A stretch of 64,000 bases of DNA from Streptomyces sp. NBC_01224 (GCF_036002945.1 NZ_CP108529.1:7621001-7685000); one strand, 5' to 3'. Counted from the first letter of the stretch, positions 9,303 through 17,863 are shown. Made by a program: numbers and translations. Notes: generated from the sequence alone by a model not told the origin.

Positions 9303-11276
9303 GGGCGCTTCCATGGGTCTTCGAGCGGGTCGAACAAGCCGAGCGGGATCACCTCGGCCAGCGTGTCCTCGGACTCTTCGGGAGTGTCCTCGCAGGAGGT
9401 GCCGGAGCCGGCGGAGGCCGGTGTGACGGGGCTGGCGGCCTTCGTGCGGGCGGCGACGCGGCGGTCGCGTTTGCTGGATTGGGGGCCGGTCTCGGTCTGC
9501 GGGCCGGTGTAGGCCCGGGTGAGCAGGGCGGCGACTGTGTCGGCGATCTCCGCCTCGGTGGCGCGGGGCAGTTGGTGGCTGACGTGGTCCCAGGCCAGGT
9601 CACCGAAGGGAACCGGGACCCGGTTGAGGTATTTCCAGGTGGCCTGGGACCCAGGTGTTGTCGCGGCGGTGGTCGCGTACCCAGATGCGGGAGACGTCGT
9701 AGGGGTCGCGGTGGACCTCTCAAAGGCCCCGTTTCGCCCTGATGCCGGAGTCCCGGCGGCGCATCCGCCCCAACTCGAGGCTGTCGTAGGTGCGGTTCTT
9801 GATCCGGATACCGTAGTCGTTGACCACCCGCCACTCGCCGGGCAGGAGTTCGACGTAGTCGTCGCCGCTGAGCGCGACTGGGACGTAGCCGCAGGCCTCG
9901 ACCAGGGCGGCGTACTTCTCGTTCGGAGTGAACAGCCCGCCCGGATGAGCGGGGTCGCGCAGGCCGTCATGGGGGCGATTCTGCCAGTGCGCGGCGATCC
10001 ACTCGCCCAGCAGATCCTGCAACTCCAGCAGCGACCAAAGACGTTCGCTCTCCAGGTGACGTCCGCGGTGGTCACTGTTGCGGCCGGTGTAGCCAGGCAG
10101 GAACTGGGCGAACAGCGTCGCCACCGAGCCCAGCATCTTCTCGATGTGCCCCTTCTCGAAAGGCGAGCCCTTGTGCGTCGGCTGGAACTCGATCTCCAGA
10201 AACCCGCAGGCCGAGCGGAAGTTGCGGGAGACGAACGCCTTGCCGTGGTCGCAGACGATCACCTCCGGGACGATCACCGGCCGTGCGGCGGCGTGCTCCA
10301 GCCGTTCGTCCAGGGCCAGAAGCCTGCGGTGCGGTAGCACCGAGCGGGACATCTTCAGCGCGTCCACCCAGCCCGGCCGCATGAGTTCGGGAGTGACGGT
10401 GCGGGCCAGTAGCACGCTGGCGTCGACCGACTTCGTGGTCGGCCGCAGCACCGCCGCGGTCACCGTCCTGGTCGCGATGTCGACCATCGCTGTGAGTTCG
10501 ACCTTGCCGGCGACGCCGTTGTCCAGCCGGACCAGCACGTCCAGCGGGGTGGAGTCGATCTGCATGACCTCGCCGGGGGCGAACACCGGTAGTTCGGCAT
10601 GGGGTCCTTGGGCTCCGTGGGCCCGGGACCGGCGGGTCGTGGCGGAGCCGGTGGTGTGAGTGCCCGCGGTCAGCTTCGCCCGCAGCCGGTAGAGCGTCCG
10701 CTGCGAGGGCAGCTTGACCTGCTGCCCCTCCGGCGATGCCTTGAGGATCTCGCTGGTCCGCCAGAGCAGGAACGTGCCCGTGCGAGTTGAGGCGTCCACG
10801 GCCTCGTCGATCGCCCGCCGCATCGCCTCGACCGCCGCATCGTCCACCTCGCCGAACTGTGGCTTCTTGCGGACAGGCCGGTGGTCAGCGAGGCCGACCA
10901 CGCCGTGTTCCTGGTGGCGGCGTCGGTGGTGGGCGACCGTGCTGGGACTCACCCGGTGCCCGGCAGCGGACAGCTCGGCTGCCTTGGTCCGCTGACGGGC
11001 GGTCAGTGACCGGCCCGGCCCGTACTCGGGCCGTGGCGCTGTGCCCGGTTCGGCACCGGGCGGCAGGCCGTGCAGGACTTCCAGGATGTGCCCCTCCCAC
11101 CACAGGGCCCTCTCCACCACCGCCTCCGGGAAGGTCTCCAGTAGTGAAGCCGGAGGCAGGGGCATCCGCATCGGGGTGTCCACGACCCCGAAGTCCTCGG
11201 CCTCGAACAACTCCAGCAACGGCACCACCAGGTAAGGCTGTTCGTCATCGCTCAACGTCACAGCCAGGGCGGACAC
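9299..11276 (-). pseudogene. TnsB/Mu-type DDE transposase, stop codon plus frameshift
   Basis: From GTG 11276 the first 518 codons are intact: winged-helix region, then the catalytic core with QIDSTPLD, VCDHGKAF and KGHIEKML giving the D, D, E triad. A TGA at about 9718-9720 stands where relatives read Trp (RGL-stop-EVHRDPYDVSRIWVRDH continues in the same frame). About 70 bases later the frame shifts by one, after which WKYLNRVPVPFGDLAWDH and the C-terminal tail run to a TGA at 9299-9301 that overlaps tnsC. The catalytic domain is complete but the C-terminal end, which contacts TnsC in relatives, is separated. Confidence 0.88.
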
Positions 11277-11348
11277 CGCGAGAACCCCGCGAAGCTGCCC
11301 GTTGAATCGGACCCGATCTTCGATCCCGAGCTGGCCGCTTCAGCCCGC

Positions 11349-12101
11349 TCACGACGACCGCTTCCCAGTCCAGACCAGGCTGTCCGTCCCCAGGAGGGCG
11401 GACTCCAGGTCTGCGTTGAGTCGCCCGGACCACAGCAGATGGAACAGCACCGGAAGAACCTGCAGTCGGTCGCCGACTCGCGCGGCCCCGGTCCACAGCG
11501 GCAACGGCTCAGCGAATACATCGATCAGCGAGGACACCACCGCTGCGGGCCGCCCCGAGCGGCGGCGCCGGTATCGGGCCAGCCAGCGGGCGTTCGCCAT
11601 GAACACCGGCTCCGGCGCATCCGCCCACTCGAACTCCCAGCCCACCGCCCCGCAGGCCTCGCGCGTGGCCTCGAAGGCCTCCTCCGTCCGCTCGTCCAGA
11701 CGATCGGCGGACCGTACATCGACCACCCGAGCCCGACCGTCGGCGAGCCGTACGAAGTAATCAGGGGCGTGACGACGCACCTCCCGCCCGTCGTGCCAGT
11801 GCAGCCAGAACGGCTGCGAGGCGATTCCGACCACCTTCGGATCGTGATCCAGCAGGACCAGCCGGTCCCGCTCCAGCCACGACTCGTATCCCACATGATC
11901 AGCCGTCGTCGCGGCGTAGTACCAGCCCGGGAAGCTCTCGCCGCCCTTCGCCCAGCGGAACTGGCGAACCGGCTCGGCCGCCTCGAACCGCACGCTCCAG
12001 GCCTCTCCCAACGGCAGCCGACGGCGACCTGCAGGACCGTGAAACTCCAGCTCAAAGGTTGATAACGCGGAGTCGCCATAGAGACGAGCCGGTACCCCCA
12101 C
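11349..12101 (-). CDS. TnsA-like heteromeric transposase endonuclease subunit
   Basis: About 250 residues with the restriction-enzyme-like core of TnsA: GYESWLERDRLVLLDHDP, then RHAPDYFVRLADGRARVVDVR. The E, PD and DVR positions correspond to the E/D/(E/Q)xK metal site, with Asp-Val-Arg in place of the usual Glu-x-Lys, a variant common in actinobacterial homologs. In Tn7, TnsA cuts the 5' ends of the element. The start is uncertain: GTG 12101 and TTG 12113 are both in frame and neither has a good RBS. It lies directly inside the right transposon end and 72 bp before tnsB. Confidence 0.8.
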   Translation of the reverse strand: MGVPARLYGDSALSTFELEFHGPAGRRRLPLGEAWSVRFEAAEPVRQFRWAKGGESFPGWYYAATTADHVGYESWLERDRLVLLDHDPKVVGIASQPFWLHWHDGREVRRHAPDYFVRLADGRARVVDVRSADRLDERTEEAFEATREACGAVGWEFEWADAPEPVFMANARWLARYRRRRSGRPAAVVSSLIDVFAEPLPLWTGAARVGDRLQVLPVLFHLLWSGRLNADLESALLGTDSLVWTGKRSS

Positions 12102-12120
12102 CCTTGCCCCCAACCGCCCC

Positions 12121-12202
12121 GGTCAAAGTTCGGTGTCAGGAACGTACCGGTGGTCAAAGTTCAGTGGAAATCGAACGAGATTCGCTGTCAGAGGACACCA
12201 AA
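12121..12202. repeat. Right end of the Tn7-like element with target duplication
   Basis: Read inward from the tip: terminal 17-mer 12197-12181, then ACTGAACTTTGACCA (about 12165-12151) and CCGAACTTTGACC (about 12133-12121), with CTGACA between them. The flanking CCAAA is at 12198-12202. The pattern mirrors the left end but with wider spacing. Confidence 0.85.
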
Positions 12203-12241
12203 GGCCGACCAGAGTGTTTGCCAAGCGACTGGTCTCGATAT

Positions 12242-12271
12242 ATCGTTGACGCATCGCGACAGATCAACGAT
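12242..12271. promoter_or_regulatory. Inverted repeat, probable PadR operator
   Basis: ATCGTTGA (12242-12249) and TCAACGAT (12264-12271) form a perfect 8-bp inverted repeat separated by 14 bases, directly before the Shine-Dalgarno site of the padR gene. Spacing and AT-rich half sites fit an autoregulatory operator for the adjacent PadR protein. Confidence 0.6.
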
Positions 12272-12286
12272 GGAAGGAGCGTAGCG

Positions 12287-12913
12287 ATGCGTTCACATGG
12301 ACACGAGCATGAGCACGGGCACGGACATGGGCACTGCGGGCCCGGTCATCAAGGTCGGGGCGACTTCGAGGGGCGGCGGGCGGCCTTCGGGCAGTTCGGT
12401 CCGCCTTTCGGTGGCGGTCCCTTCGGGGGTGGCCCCTTCGGTGGCGGACGCGGCCGGGGCGGTGGCCGGGGAAGGGCGCGCCGCGGTGACGTACGTGCGT
12501 CGATCCTGGCGCTGCTGAAGGACCGGCCGATGCACGGGTACGAGATGATCCAGGAGATCGGCGAGCGCAGCGGCGGGGCCTGGCGGCCCAGTCCGGGCTC
12601 GGTCTATCCGACCCTCCAGCTGCTGGAGGACGAGGGCCTGATCGTCAGCGCGAGCGAGGGCGGCAAGAAGCTGTTCACGCTCACCGACACCGGCCGTACC
12701 GAGGCGGAGTCGGGCCCCGACGCGCCCTGGGAGGAAGTCGGGCGCGGAGTCGACTGGGAGAGCGTCAATGAAATCCGGCAGGCCGGTTTCGGTCTGATGG
12801 AGGCGTTCGGTCAGGTATGGAAGACCGGCTCGGCCGATCAGCGCCAGAAGGCGCTCACGGTCATCAATGAAGCCCGTAAGAAGCTCTACCTGATCCTCGC
12901 CGACGAGCACTGA
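12287..12913 (+). CDS. PadR family transcriptional regulator with His/Gly-rich N-terminus
   Basis: A 208-residue regulator. Residues 1-20 are rich in His (alternating HG/HE pairs with one Cys), residues 30-65 are Gly/Arg/Phe-rich, and the winged helix starts near residue 67 (DVRASILALLKDRPMHGYEMI ... SPGSVYPTLQLLEDEGL). The C-terminal part is a helical dimerisation region. PadR proteins usually repress an adjacent exporter or stress gene and themselves. The His-rich segment could bind metal ions, which is inference. ATG 12287 has GGAAGGAG upstream. Confidence 0.88.
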   Translation: MRSHGHEHEHGHGHGHCGPGHQGRGDFEGRRAAFGQFGPPFGGGPFGGGPFGGGRGRGGGRGRARRGDVRASILALLKDRPMHGYEMIQEIGERSGGAWRPSPGSVYPTLQLLEDEGLIVSASEGGKKLFTLTDTGRTEAESGPDAPWEEVGRGVDWESVNEIRQAGFGLMEAFGQVWKTGSADQRQKALTVINEARKKLYLILADEH

Positions 12914-12933
12914 GCCCGTGGGCGGGGTGCCGA

Positions 12934-12960
12934 GGGCCTCGCGGCCGAGCCGCGAGGCCC
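12934..12960. terminator. Bidirectional terminator hairpin
   Basis: GGGCCTCGCGG (12934-12944) and CCGCGAGGCCC (12950-12960) form a perfect 11-bp stem with a CCGAG loop between the convergent padR and SRPBCC genes. Confidence 0.75.
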
Positions 12961-12981
12961 TTCCCGTCGCTCCGATGGCGG

Positions 12982-13413
12982 TCAGGCGGCGACGAGCCCG
13001 CCCAGTTTGCGCAGCGACTCGACGAGCGCGGCGGTTGCCGAGTCCTTGAGCTTGCCCGCCATCAGTGAGACCGCGGCGCCGGTGAACTCTCCGTCGATGC
13101 GTACCGTGGTCGCGTCCCCGTCGGGGGTCAGTGAGTAGCGCATGGCCAGGTTGACGCCCATCGGACCCTTGCCCTTGGTGGTCAGCAGGCGCGCGGTCTC
13201 CAGCTCCGCCACCGTCCAGGTCACCTCGGCGGGGAAGCCCATGAGCTTCATGTTCTCCTCGTAGGTGGCCGCGAGTTCGAGTGTTGTCGGGCCGCCCTTG
13301 GGGAAGCTGGTGTGGGTGGCGTTCCACTGGCCGTACGCGGTGAAGTCCGTCAGCTGGGCCCAGACCTTCTCGGCTGGTGCTTCGATGCGTGCTTCTGCAC
13401 TGACTTCGGCCAT
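12982..13413 (-). CDS. SRPBCC family protein (CoxG-like)
   Basis: A 143-residue START-like protein with the typical opening IEAPAEKVWAQLTDF and a long C-terminal helix (KLKDSATAALVESLRKLGG). The fold has a hydrophobic cavity for ligands such as lipids or polyketides. Similarity in pattern to CoxG/SRPBCC domain proteins is general, so no specific substrate can be given. It starts at ATG 13413, in front of which the reverse strand reads AGAAGGGGTGGTCGC. Confidence 0.82.
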   Translation of the reverse strand: MAEVSAEARIEAPAEKVWAQLTDFTAYGQWNATHTSFPKGGPTTLELAATYEENMKLMGFPAEVTWTVAELETARLLTTKGKGPMGVNLAMRYSLTPDGDATTVRIDGEFTGAAVSLMAGKLKDSATAALVESLRKLGGLVAA

Positions 13414-13474
13414 GCGACCACCCCTTCTCGGCGGGTTACGGTGTCGCGGAACGTAGTCGCGGTGACGCGAACAT

Positions 13475-13846
13475 TCAATACTGATGAACTGTCAGATCCG
13501 TGTGGTCCGTTCCCTTCGCTCCCGCCCGCCAGATCAGTGCGGCGTCGAACCGGTCGGAGGCGCGCGGGTGCGGGCCGTCGTCATGGCAGTGGAACGCGGC
13601 CCAGAAGAGATCGGCACGCAGGGCGTCCGCCGGTGCGTGGATCCGGTATACGTACTCCCGTCCGTCGAGCGCCGGTAGGGCGACCAGCCAGGACACGTCC
13701 GCGGACTCCCTTCCGGCTGCCGTATGGGTGGTTGGGTGGTGTGGCGTGTGGGACGTTACGAGGGAGGCCCCGGTTGCTCCGGGGGCGCGGTGCAAGGCGG
13801 CGCGCGCCGTTTTCCCGGATCGGATCCGGGAATGGCGAGATCTCAT
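13475..13846 (-). CDS. Hypothetical protein
   Basis: I do not recognise this protein. The C-terminal 75 residues (from about ADVSWLVALPALDGREY to the end) have a protein-like composition with Trp, Tyr and charged residues in strand-helix order, while the first 45 codons look random. The ATG at 13846 has no RBS, and the true start may be internal and non-ATG. The gene is divergent from the Clp-N gene. It may be a real small protein of about 75-90 residues. Confidence 0.4.
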   Translation of the reverse strand: MRSRHSRIRSGKTARAALHRAPGATGASLVTSHTPHHPTTHTAAGRESADVSWLVALPALDGREYVYRIHAPADALRADLFWAAFHCHDDGPHPRASDRFDAALIWRAGAKGTDHTDLTVHQY

Positions 13847-13872
13847 CCGTAAGGAGGAGGAACCGCTCGGGT

Positions 13873-14520
13873 GTGCCCAACTTGCGTGGGATGCCTAAAT
13901 GGGTCCTTCCGGCGATGCTTCGGCGCGGTGGGGCTGATGGGGTAAGAGGTGTGCAAAACCGGACGCCGCGGATCCCTCAGCAGCCCGCACCGAACCGTGC
14001 TGAGTTCGACGCCAGACTCACTGTGGAGCTGGCCGCCGTGGTGACGGGTGCCCGAAGGCGCGCACTGCGCGACGGCGACCGGCAGATCGACACCGCGCAT
14101 CTGCTGCACTCCCTCATCGAATCGGACCCCGAGGTGCGGGCGGCCTTCGAGGGCGGACCGCAATTGGCCAAGGTGCTCGGATATCTTGTCCAGCGCAGTA
14201 TCGGATACGGGCTCCGCTGGCAGGGTGCGGTGGAGGACACCGGCGCTGTCCCGGTCGTCGAGGACCTGGATTCCGCGGTGCGGGACACGGGGGTGGAGGG
14301 TTGGTCGCCCTCGGCGGCTTCGGCGATGGCCGAAGCCCGCGAGCGGGCGGAGCTGCGCGGCGACGCACGGGCCGGAGGGCTCGATCTGCTGGCGGCGCTG
14401 GCCTCGGACCACGAGTGCCGGGCCGTCGAGGTGCTGCAGCGGGCCGGCGTCGATGCGGAGCAGCTCACGGCCCGGATCGTGGGGGCGTCCGGCCAGGGGT
14501 GGCGGGGAGCCGGGGGCTGA
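13873..14520 (+). CDS. Clp N-terminal domain protein without ATPase
   Basis: A 215-residue protein with two Clp-N-type repeat units (about residues 50-110 and 140-205), recognisable by ALRDGDRQIDTAHLLHSLIE and the later LDLLAALASDHECRAVEVLQRAGVD. In ClpA/ClpC this domain binds adaptors and substrates; here no AAA domain follows. The protein might be an adaptor or a competitor for Clp adaptors, which is inference. GTG 13873 has AAGGAGGAGG at 13850-13859, a somewhat long spacing; ATG 13891 in the same frame is an alternative. Confidence 0.8.
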   Translation: MPNLRGMPKWVLPAMLRRGGADGVRGVQNRTPRIPQQPAPNRAEFDARLTVELAAVVTGARRRALRDGDRQIDTAHLLHSLIESDPEVRAAFEGGPQLAKVLGYLVQRSIGYGLRWQGAVEDTGAVPVVEDLDSAVRDTGVEGWSPSAASAMAEARERAELRGDARAGGLDLLAALASDHECRAVEVLQRAGVDAEQLTARIVGASGQGWRGAGG

Positions 14521-14545
14521 CGGCACCTGACGTGCGGGCGTCGAT

Positions 14546-15112
14546 TCAGCGTGGCGGTTCGGTCAGGGCCTTGAAAGCCGGGCGGAGCAGGGCGGCGATG
14601 CGGTCGGCGGGAGCGTCGCGAAGGGCGTCGAGGCCGAGTAGCTGGTGGCCGATGGTGACGCCGACCATGGTGGTGATGACCAGTGCGGCGCGCAGCTCGG
14701 CGTCCGCGACTTCCGGTAGTGCCGCGCCGATGCTGCCGATCTGCCGGTTGAGGCTCGCGCGGGCGTGATCGGCCGCGGCCGGATCGGTGAGCATGGAGCG
14801 CATCATCGCCAGCGTGCCGTCGGGGAGGCCGCCGAGCTTGAGGCCGAGCGTGGTGATCAGCTGATCCAGCAGCGCGTCGCCGTCGGCGTCGGTCGGCAGC
14901 GCGGGGGGCGCCTGTACGGCCTGGGTGAACAACTCGCGTTTCGACCCGAAGTACTGCATGACCAGAGCCGGATCGACGCCTGCCGCGGCTGCCACGGCAC
15001 GGATGGTGGTGCGATCGAAGCCCCGCTCGGCGAACAGCTCGCGGGCGCTGTCGAGGATGCGCGCCTCGGTGGCTCGGCGGCGGTCGGCGCGGGAGACGGG
15101 AGGGACGGTCAC
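14546..15112 (-). CDS. TetR family transcriptional regulator
   Basis: A 188-residue repressor. The helix-turn-helix is at about residues 20-62 (ARELFAERGFDRTTIRAVAAAAGVDPALVMQYFGSKRELF). The C-terminal part resembles the TetR_C actinobacterial domain. It is divergently transcribed from the SnoaL-like gene 87 bp away, so that gene is the likely target. Confidence 0.9.
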   Translation of the reverse strand: MTVPPVSRADRRRATEARILDSARELFAERGFDRTTIRAVAAAAGVDPALVMQYFGSKRELFTQAVQAPPALPTDADGDALLDQLITTLGLKLGGLPDGTLAMMRSMLTDPAAADHARASLNRQIGSIGAALPEVADAELRAALVITTMVGVTIGHQLLGLDALRDAPADRIAALLRPAFKALTEPPR

Positions 15113-15199
15113 GATTTAACTCTACAGCCGTTGACCGAAGCCTTTGCGGGCTCGTACGGTAATTGCGTCAACATTCGTTGAGTGAACGGAGTGAGTTCC

Positions 15200-15619
15200 G
15201 TGTCAGGTCGGCAGATACCCTCGGCCCGTACGCCCCGCGAGGTGCTGGGCCGCTATCACCAGTCCATGCTCGACAAGTCCGCGGACGACCTCGCGGACCT
15301 GTACGCCGCGGACGCGGTGCATGAGTTCCCGTTCTCCTCCCCCGGGTTTCCCTCCCGCTATGAGGGGCGCGAGGAGGTGCGCGCCGGATACCGGGCAGCC
15401 TGGGGCGCGAGCCCCGTCCGGGTGGAGGCCGTCAAGGACATGGAGATCCACGAGACCGCCGATCCGGAAGTGATCATTGGCGAGCACGTCGTGGTCGGCG
15501 CACTGCCGACCGGGACCTTCATCGTGCCCGGTGTGCTGATCGTCCGCGTCCATGACGGACTGATCACGCGGGTCCGTGACTACATGGACGGACTGGCTGT
15601 CGCCGGGCTGGGGAGCTGA
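15200..15619 (+). CDS. SnoaL-like / NTF2-like protein
   Basis: A 139-residue alpha-beta barrel protein of the nuclear transport factor 2 superfamily. The N-terminal helix (REVLGRYHQSMLDKSADDLADLYAADAVHEFPF) and the final strand VRDYMDGLAVAG are typical of the SnoaL_2 type. Members bind or convert small hydrophobic molecules. GTG 15200 has GGAGTGAG upstream; GTG 15182 is an in-frame alternative. It is probably controlled by the divergent TetR protein. Confidence 0.82.
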   Translation: MSGRQIPSARTPREVLGRYHQSMLDKSADDLADLYAADAVHEFPFSSPGFPSRYEGREEVRAGYRAAWGASPVRVEAVKDMEIHETADPEVIIGEHVVVGALPTGTFIVPGVLIVRVHDGLITRVRDYMDGLAVAGLGS

Positions 15620-15714
15620 TGGCGAAAGCGGCGGTGGAGCCGAGCTTCTGACCGAGAGCGTGCGTCAGGGGTTACAGGGGTGACGCTACTGACCACAGCT
15701 GTCATGATGTGCCG

Positions 15715-16743
15715 ATGCACGCGTCTCAGGGGAGAAGCGCCGGCCTGGGACTTGCCCTGGCCTCGGCGTTCGCATTCGGTGGTTCAGGGGTGGCGGCCAA
15801 GCCGCTGATCGAGGCAGGACTTGATCCGCTCCATGTGGTGTGGCTACGGGTGGCGGGCGCCGCCCTTGTCATGTTGCCCATCGCCTGGCGCCACCGGGTT
15901 CTCGTGCGCAGCCGGCCAATCCTGCTGCTGGGGTTCGGGCTGCTCGCCGTGGCGGGTGTGCAGGCCTTCTACTTCGCTGCGATCTCCCGTGTCCCGGTCG
16001 GTGTCGCTCTTCTCGTCGAGTATCTGGCGCCCGCGCTCGTCCTCGGGTGGGTCCGCTTCGTCCAGCGCCGGCCGGTCGCCCGGGGTGCCGCGGTCGGTGT
16101 GGTGCTCGCCGTCGGGGGACTCACCTGCGTGGTCGAGATCTGGTCGGGGCTGAGCTTCGACGTGGTCGGGCTGCTGCTCGCGCTCGGCGCCGCCTGCTGC
16201 CAGGTCGGCTACTTCGTCCTGTCGGACCAGGGCAGCGCGGGCAGCTCGGAAGGAGTCGAACCTCCGCATCCGGTCGGCGTCATCGCGTACGGGCTGCTGA
16301 TCGGCACGGTCGTCCTCACCGTAGTCGCACGGCCCTGGGGCATGGACTGGTCGGTTCTGGGAGACAGCGCGGGCATGGACGGCACGGATGTACCCGCCTG
16401 GCTGCTGCTCGTCTGGATCGTGCTGATATCGACGGTGATCGCCTACGTCACCGGGGTGATCTCGGTGCGGCTGCTCTCACCCGCGGTGGCGGGCGTCGTC
16501 GCCTGCCTCGAGGCGGTCATCGCGACCGTGCTCGCCTGGGTGATGCTCGGCGAGCACCTGTCGGCGCCGCAGCTCATCGGCGGTTCCATGGTGCTGATCG
16601 GTGCCTTCATCGCTCAGTCGGCGACACCGAAGACGCCCTCCGGTCCCGTCGCATCCGGACGGGGCGAGGGGCGCACTGCGCGACCGGACGGAGGCCCTGC
16701 CGCTGCCGAGGGGGAGTTGTCCGCGGGTCGTACTGCGACGTAA
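15715..16743 (+). CDS. EamA family transporter (DMT superfamily)
   Basis: A 342-residue membrane protein with about ten hydrophobic segments arranged as two EamA repeats (about residues 10-145 and 165-300) and a polar C-terminal tail of about 35 residues. RhaT/EamA transporters export or import amino acids, sugars or other small metabolites. ATG 15715 is chosen; GTG 15709 is possible and neither has a clear RBS. It is the first of three EamA genes within 5.3 kb. Confidence 0.85.
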   Translation: MHASQGRSAGLGLALASAFAFGGSGVAAKPLIEAGLDPLHVVWLRVAGAALVMLPIAWRHRVLVRSRPILLLGFGLLAVAGVQAFYFAAISRVPVGVALLVEYLAPALVLGWVRFVQRRPVARGAAVGVVLAVGGLTCVVEIWSGLSFDVVGLLLALGAACCQVGYFVLSDQGSAGSSEGVEPPHPVGVIAYGLLIGTVVLTVVARPWGMDWSVLGDSAGMDGTDVPAWLLLVWIVLISTVIAYVTGVISVRLLSPAVAGVVACLEAVIATVLAWVMLGEHLSAPQLIGGSMVLIGAFIAQSATPKTPSGPVASGRGEGRTARPDGGPAAAEGELSAGRTAT

Positions 16744-16900
16744 TGTGACGATCATGCATTCGACCGTACTTCCGCCGCCTGCCGCCTAGCGCGGGCGGCC
16801 ACTCCTGACGAAGACCGGGCTCGGGCAGTTCCGAGCGGTACGTCGCTGCCCGTGTACGGAGCCGAGCGACCACCGTCCTGTCTTCATCTGGAGAAGTCAC

Positions 16901-17857
16901 GTGTCGAACCCTGCTACCGGCCTGCCCGTCGGGCGGAGCCTCTTCTATCTGATCGTCGCCGGTATCGCCTGGGGCACTGCCGGGGCCGCCGCTTCGCTGA
17001 TCTTCGAGGTCAGCGATCTGGGCCCGCTCGCCCTGTCGTTCTGGCGTTGCCTGGGCGGCCTCGTGCTACTGCTTGCCGCGCTGGCGCTACGGCCCCGACG
17101 CGTGGCCGTCCCCGCCGAACCGCGCCGCCGTCGGCTGCTGCGCGTCCTGGGGACCGGCGTCGGTCTCACCGTCTTCCAGAGCGCGTACTTCGCGGCCGTC
17201 GAGGCGACCGGCCTCGCGGTCGGGACCGTCGTCACCCTTGGAGCGGGCCCCGTGTTCATCGCGGTCGGTGCACGGCTGACCATGGGGGAGCGGCTGGGAC
17301 GCGGCGGACTCACTGCGGTGGTGGGTGCGCTGGCAGGGCTCGCCGTACTGGTGCTCGGCGGCGACGGGGCCGCTGTGCGGCCCGCCGGGGTTGCCCTGGC
17401 ACTGCTCTCCGCGGCCGGCTACGCGACGATCACCCTGCTGACCCGGTGGCTCGGTCGCGACGGCGGCGCCACCGACTCGCTCGCCACCAGCGCATGGGCA
17501 TTCGGGATCGGAGCCGTCGGACTGCTGCCGATGGCTGCGACCGAGGGGCTCGTACCGCATACCGCTCAGGCCGCGCAGGTCGTGACGCTGCTGGGGTATG
17601 TGGCGGCGGTGCCGACCGCGCTCGCCTATGCGCTGTACTTCGCGGGCGCCGCGGCGGTACGTGCCGCGACGGTGTCCGTGATCATGCTGCTCGAACCGGT
17701 CAGCGCGGCGGTCATCGCCGTGGTGGTGCTCCGTGAACAGCTCACCGCGGCCACCGTCGCCGGGACACTGCTGCTCCTCATGGCCGTGGCGGGGCTGGCG
17801 TTCGCCGAGGCGCGCAGCGCCGCGCACGCCCGCCGCCGGGCGGCCGTACCGGCCTGA
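16901..17857 (+). CDS. EamA family transporter (DMT superfamily)
   Basis: A 318-residue protein with ten predicted helices in two EamA repeats (GIAWGTAGAAASLIF... at the start, and a second repeat from about residue 155). GTG 16901 follows TGGAGAAGTCAC. The 157-bp gap after the preceding EamA gene holds a short open frame, MHSTVLPPPAA (16754-16789), that could be a leader peptide. Substrate unknown. Confidence 0.87.
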   Translation: MSNPATGLPVGRSLFYLIVAGIAWGTAGAAASLIFEVSDLGPLALSFWRCLGGLVLLLAALALRPRRVAVPAEPRRRRLLRVLGTGVGLTVFQSAYFAAVEATGLAVGTVVTLGAGPVFIAVGARLTMGERLGRGGLTAVVGALAGLAVLVLGGDGAAVRPAGVALALLSAAGYATITLLTRWLGRDGGATDSLATSAWAFGIGAVGLLPMAATEGLVPHTAQAAQVVTLLGYVAAVPTALAYALYFAGAAAVRAATVSVIMLLEPVSAAVIAVVVLREQLTAATVAGTLLLLMAVAGLAFAEARSAAHARRRAAVPA

Positions 17858-17863
17858 CCGCCG

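Larger units (their letters stand above)
7868..12197 (-). mobile_element. Defective Tn7-like transposon with TnsA, TnsB and TnsC remnants
   Basis: The left end TGTCCTGTGACAGTGAA (7868-7884) and the inverted right end (12197 back to 12181: TGTCCTCTGACAGCGAA) match at 15 of 17 positions. Both are flanked by the direct repeat CCAAA (7863-7867 and 12198-12202), a 5-bp target duplication as made by Tn7 relatives. Inside each end lie inward-facing copies of a (C/G)(T/C)GAA(C/G)YTTGACC motif, the likely TnsB sites. Genes on the minus strand from the right end are a TnsA-like endonuclease, a TnsB-like DDE transposase with a stop and frameshift, and a TnsC/TniB ATPase cut off at Walker B. No TniQ/TnsD gene is left. 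DUF2625 is the only other gene inside. The element is 4330 bp and cannot move on its own. Confidence 0.85.

Noticed and set aside
9640..9725. Programmed stop read-through or frameshift in tnsB
   Set aside because: No slippery heptamer or structure is evident, and tnsC next to it also has a frameshift and truncation, so decay is simpler.
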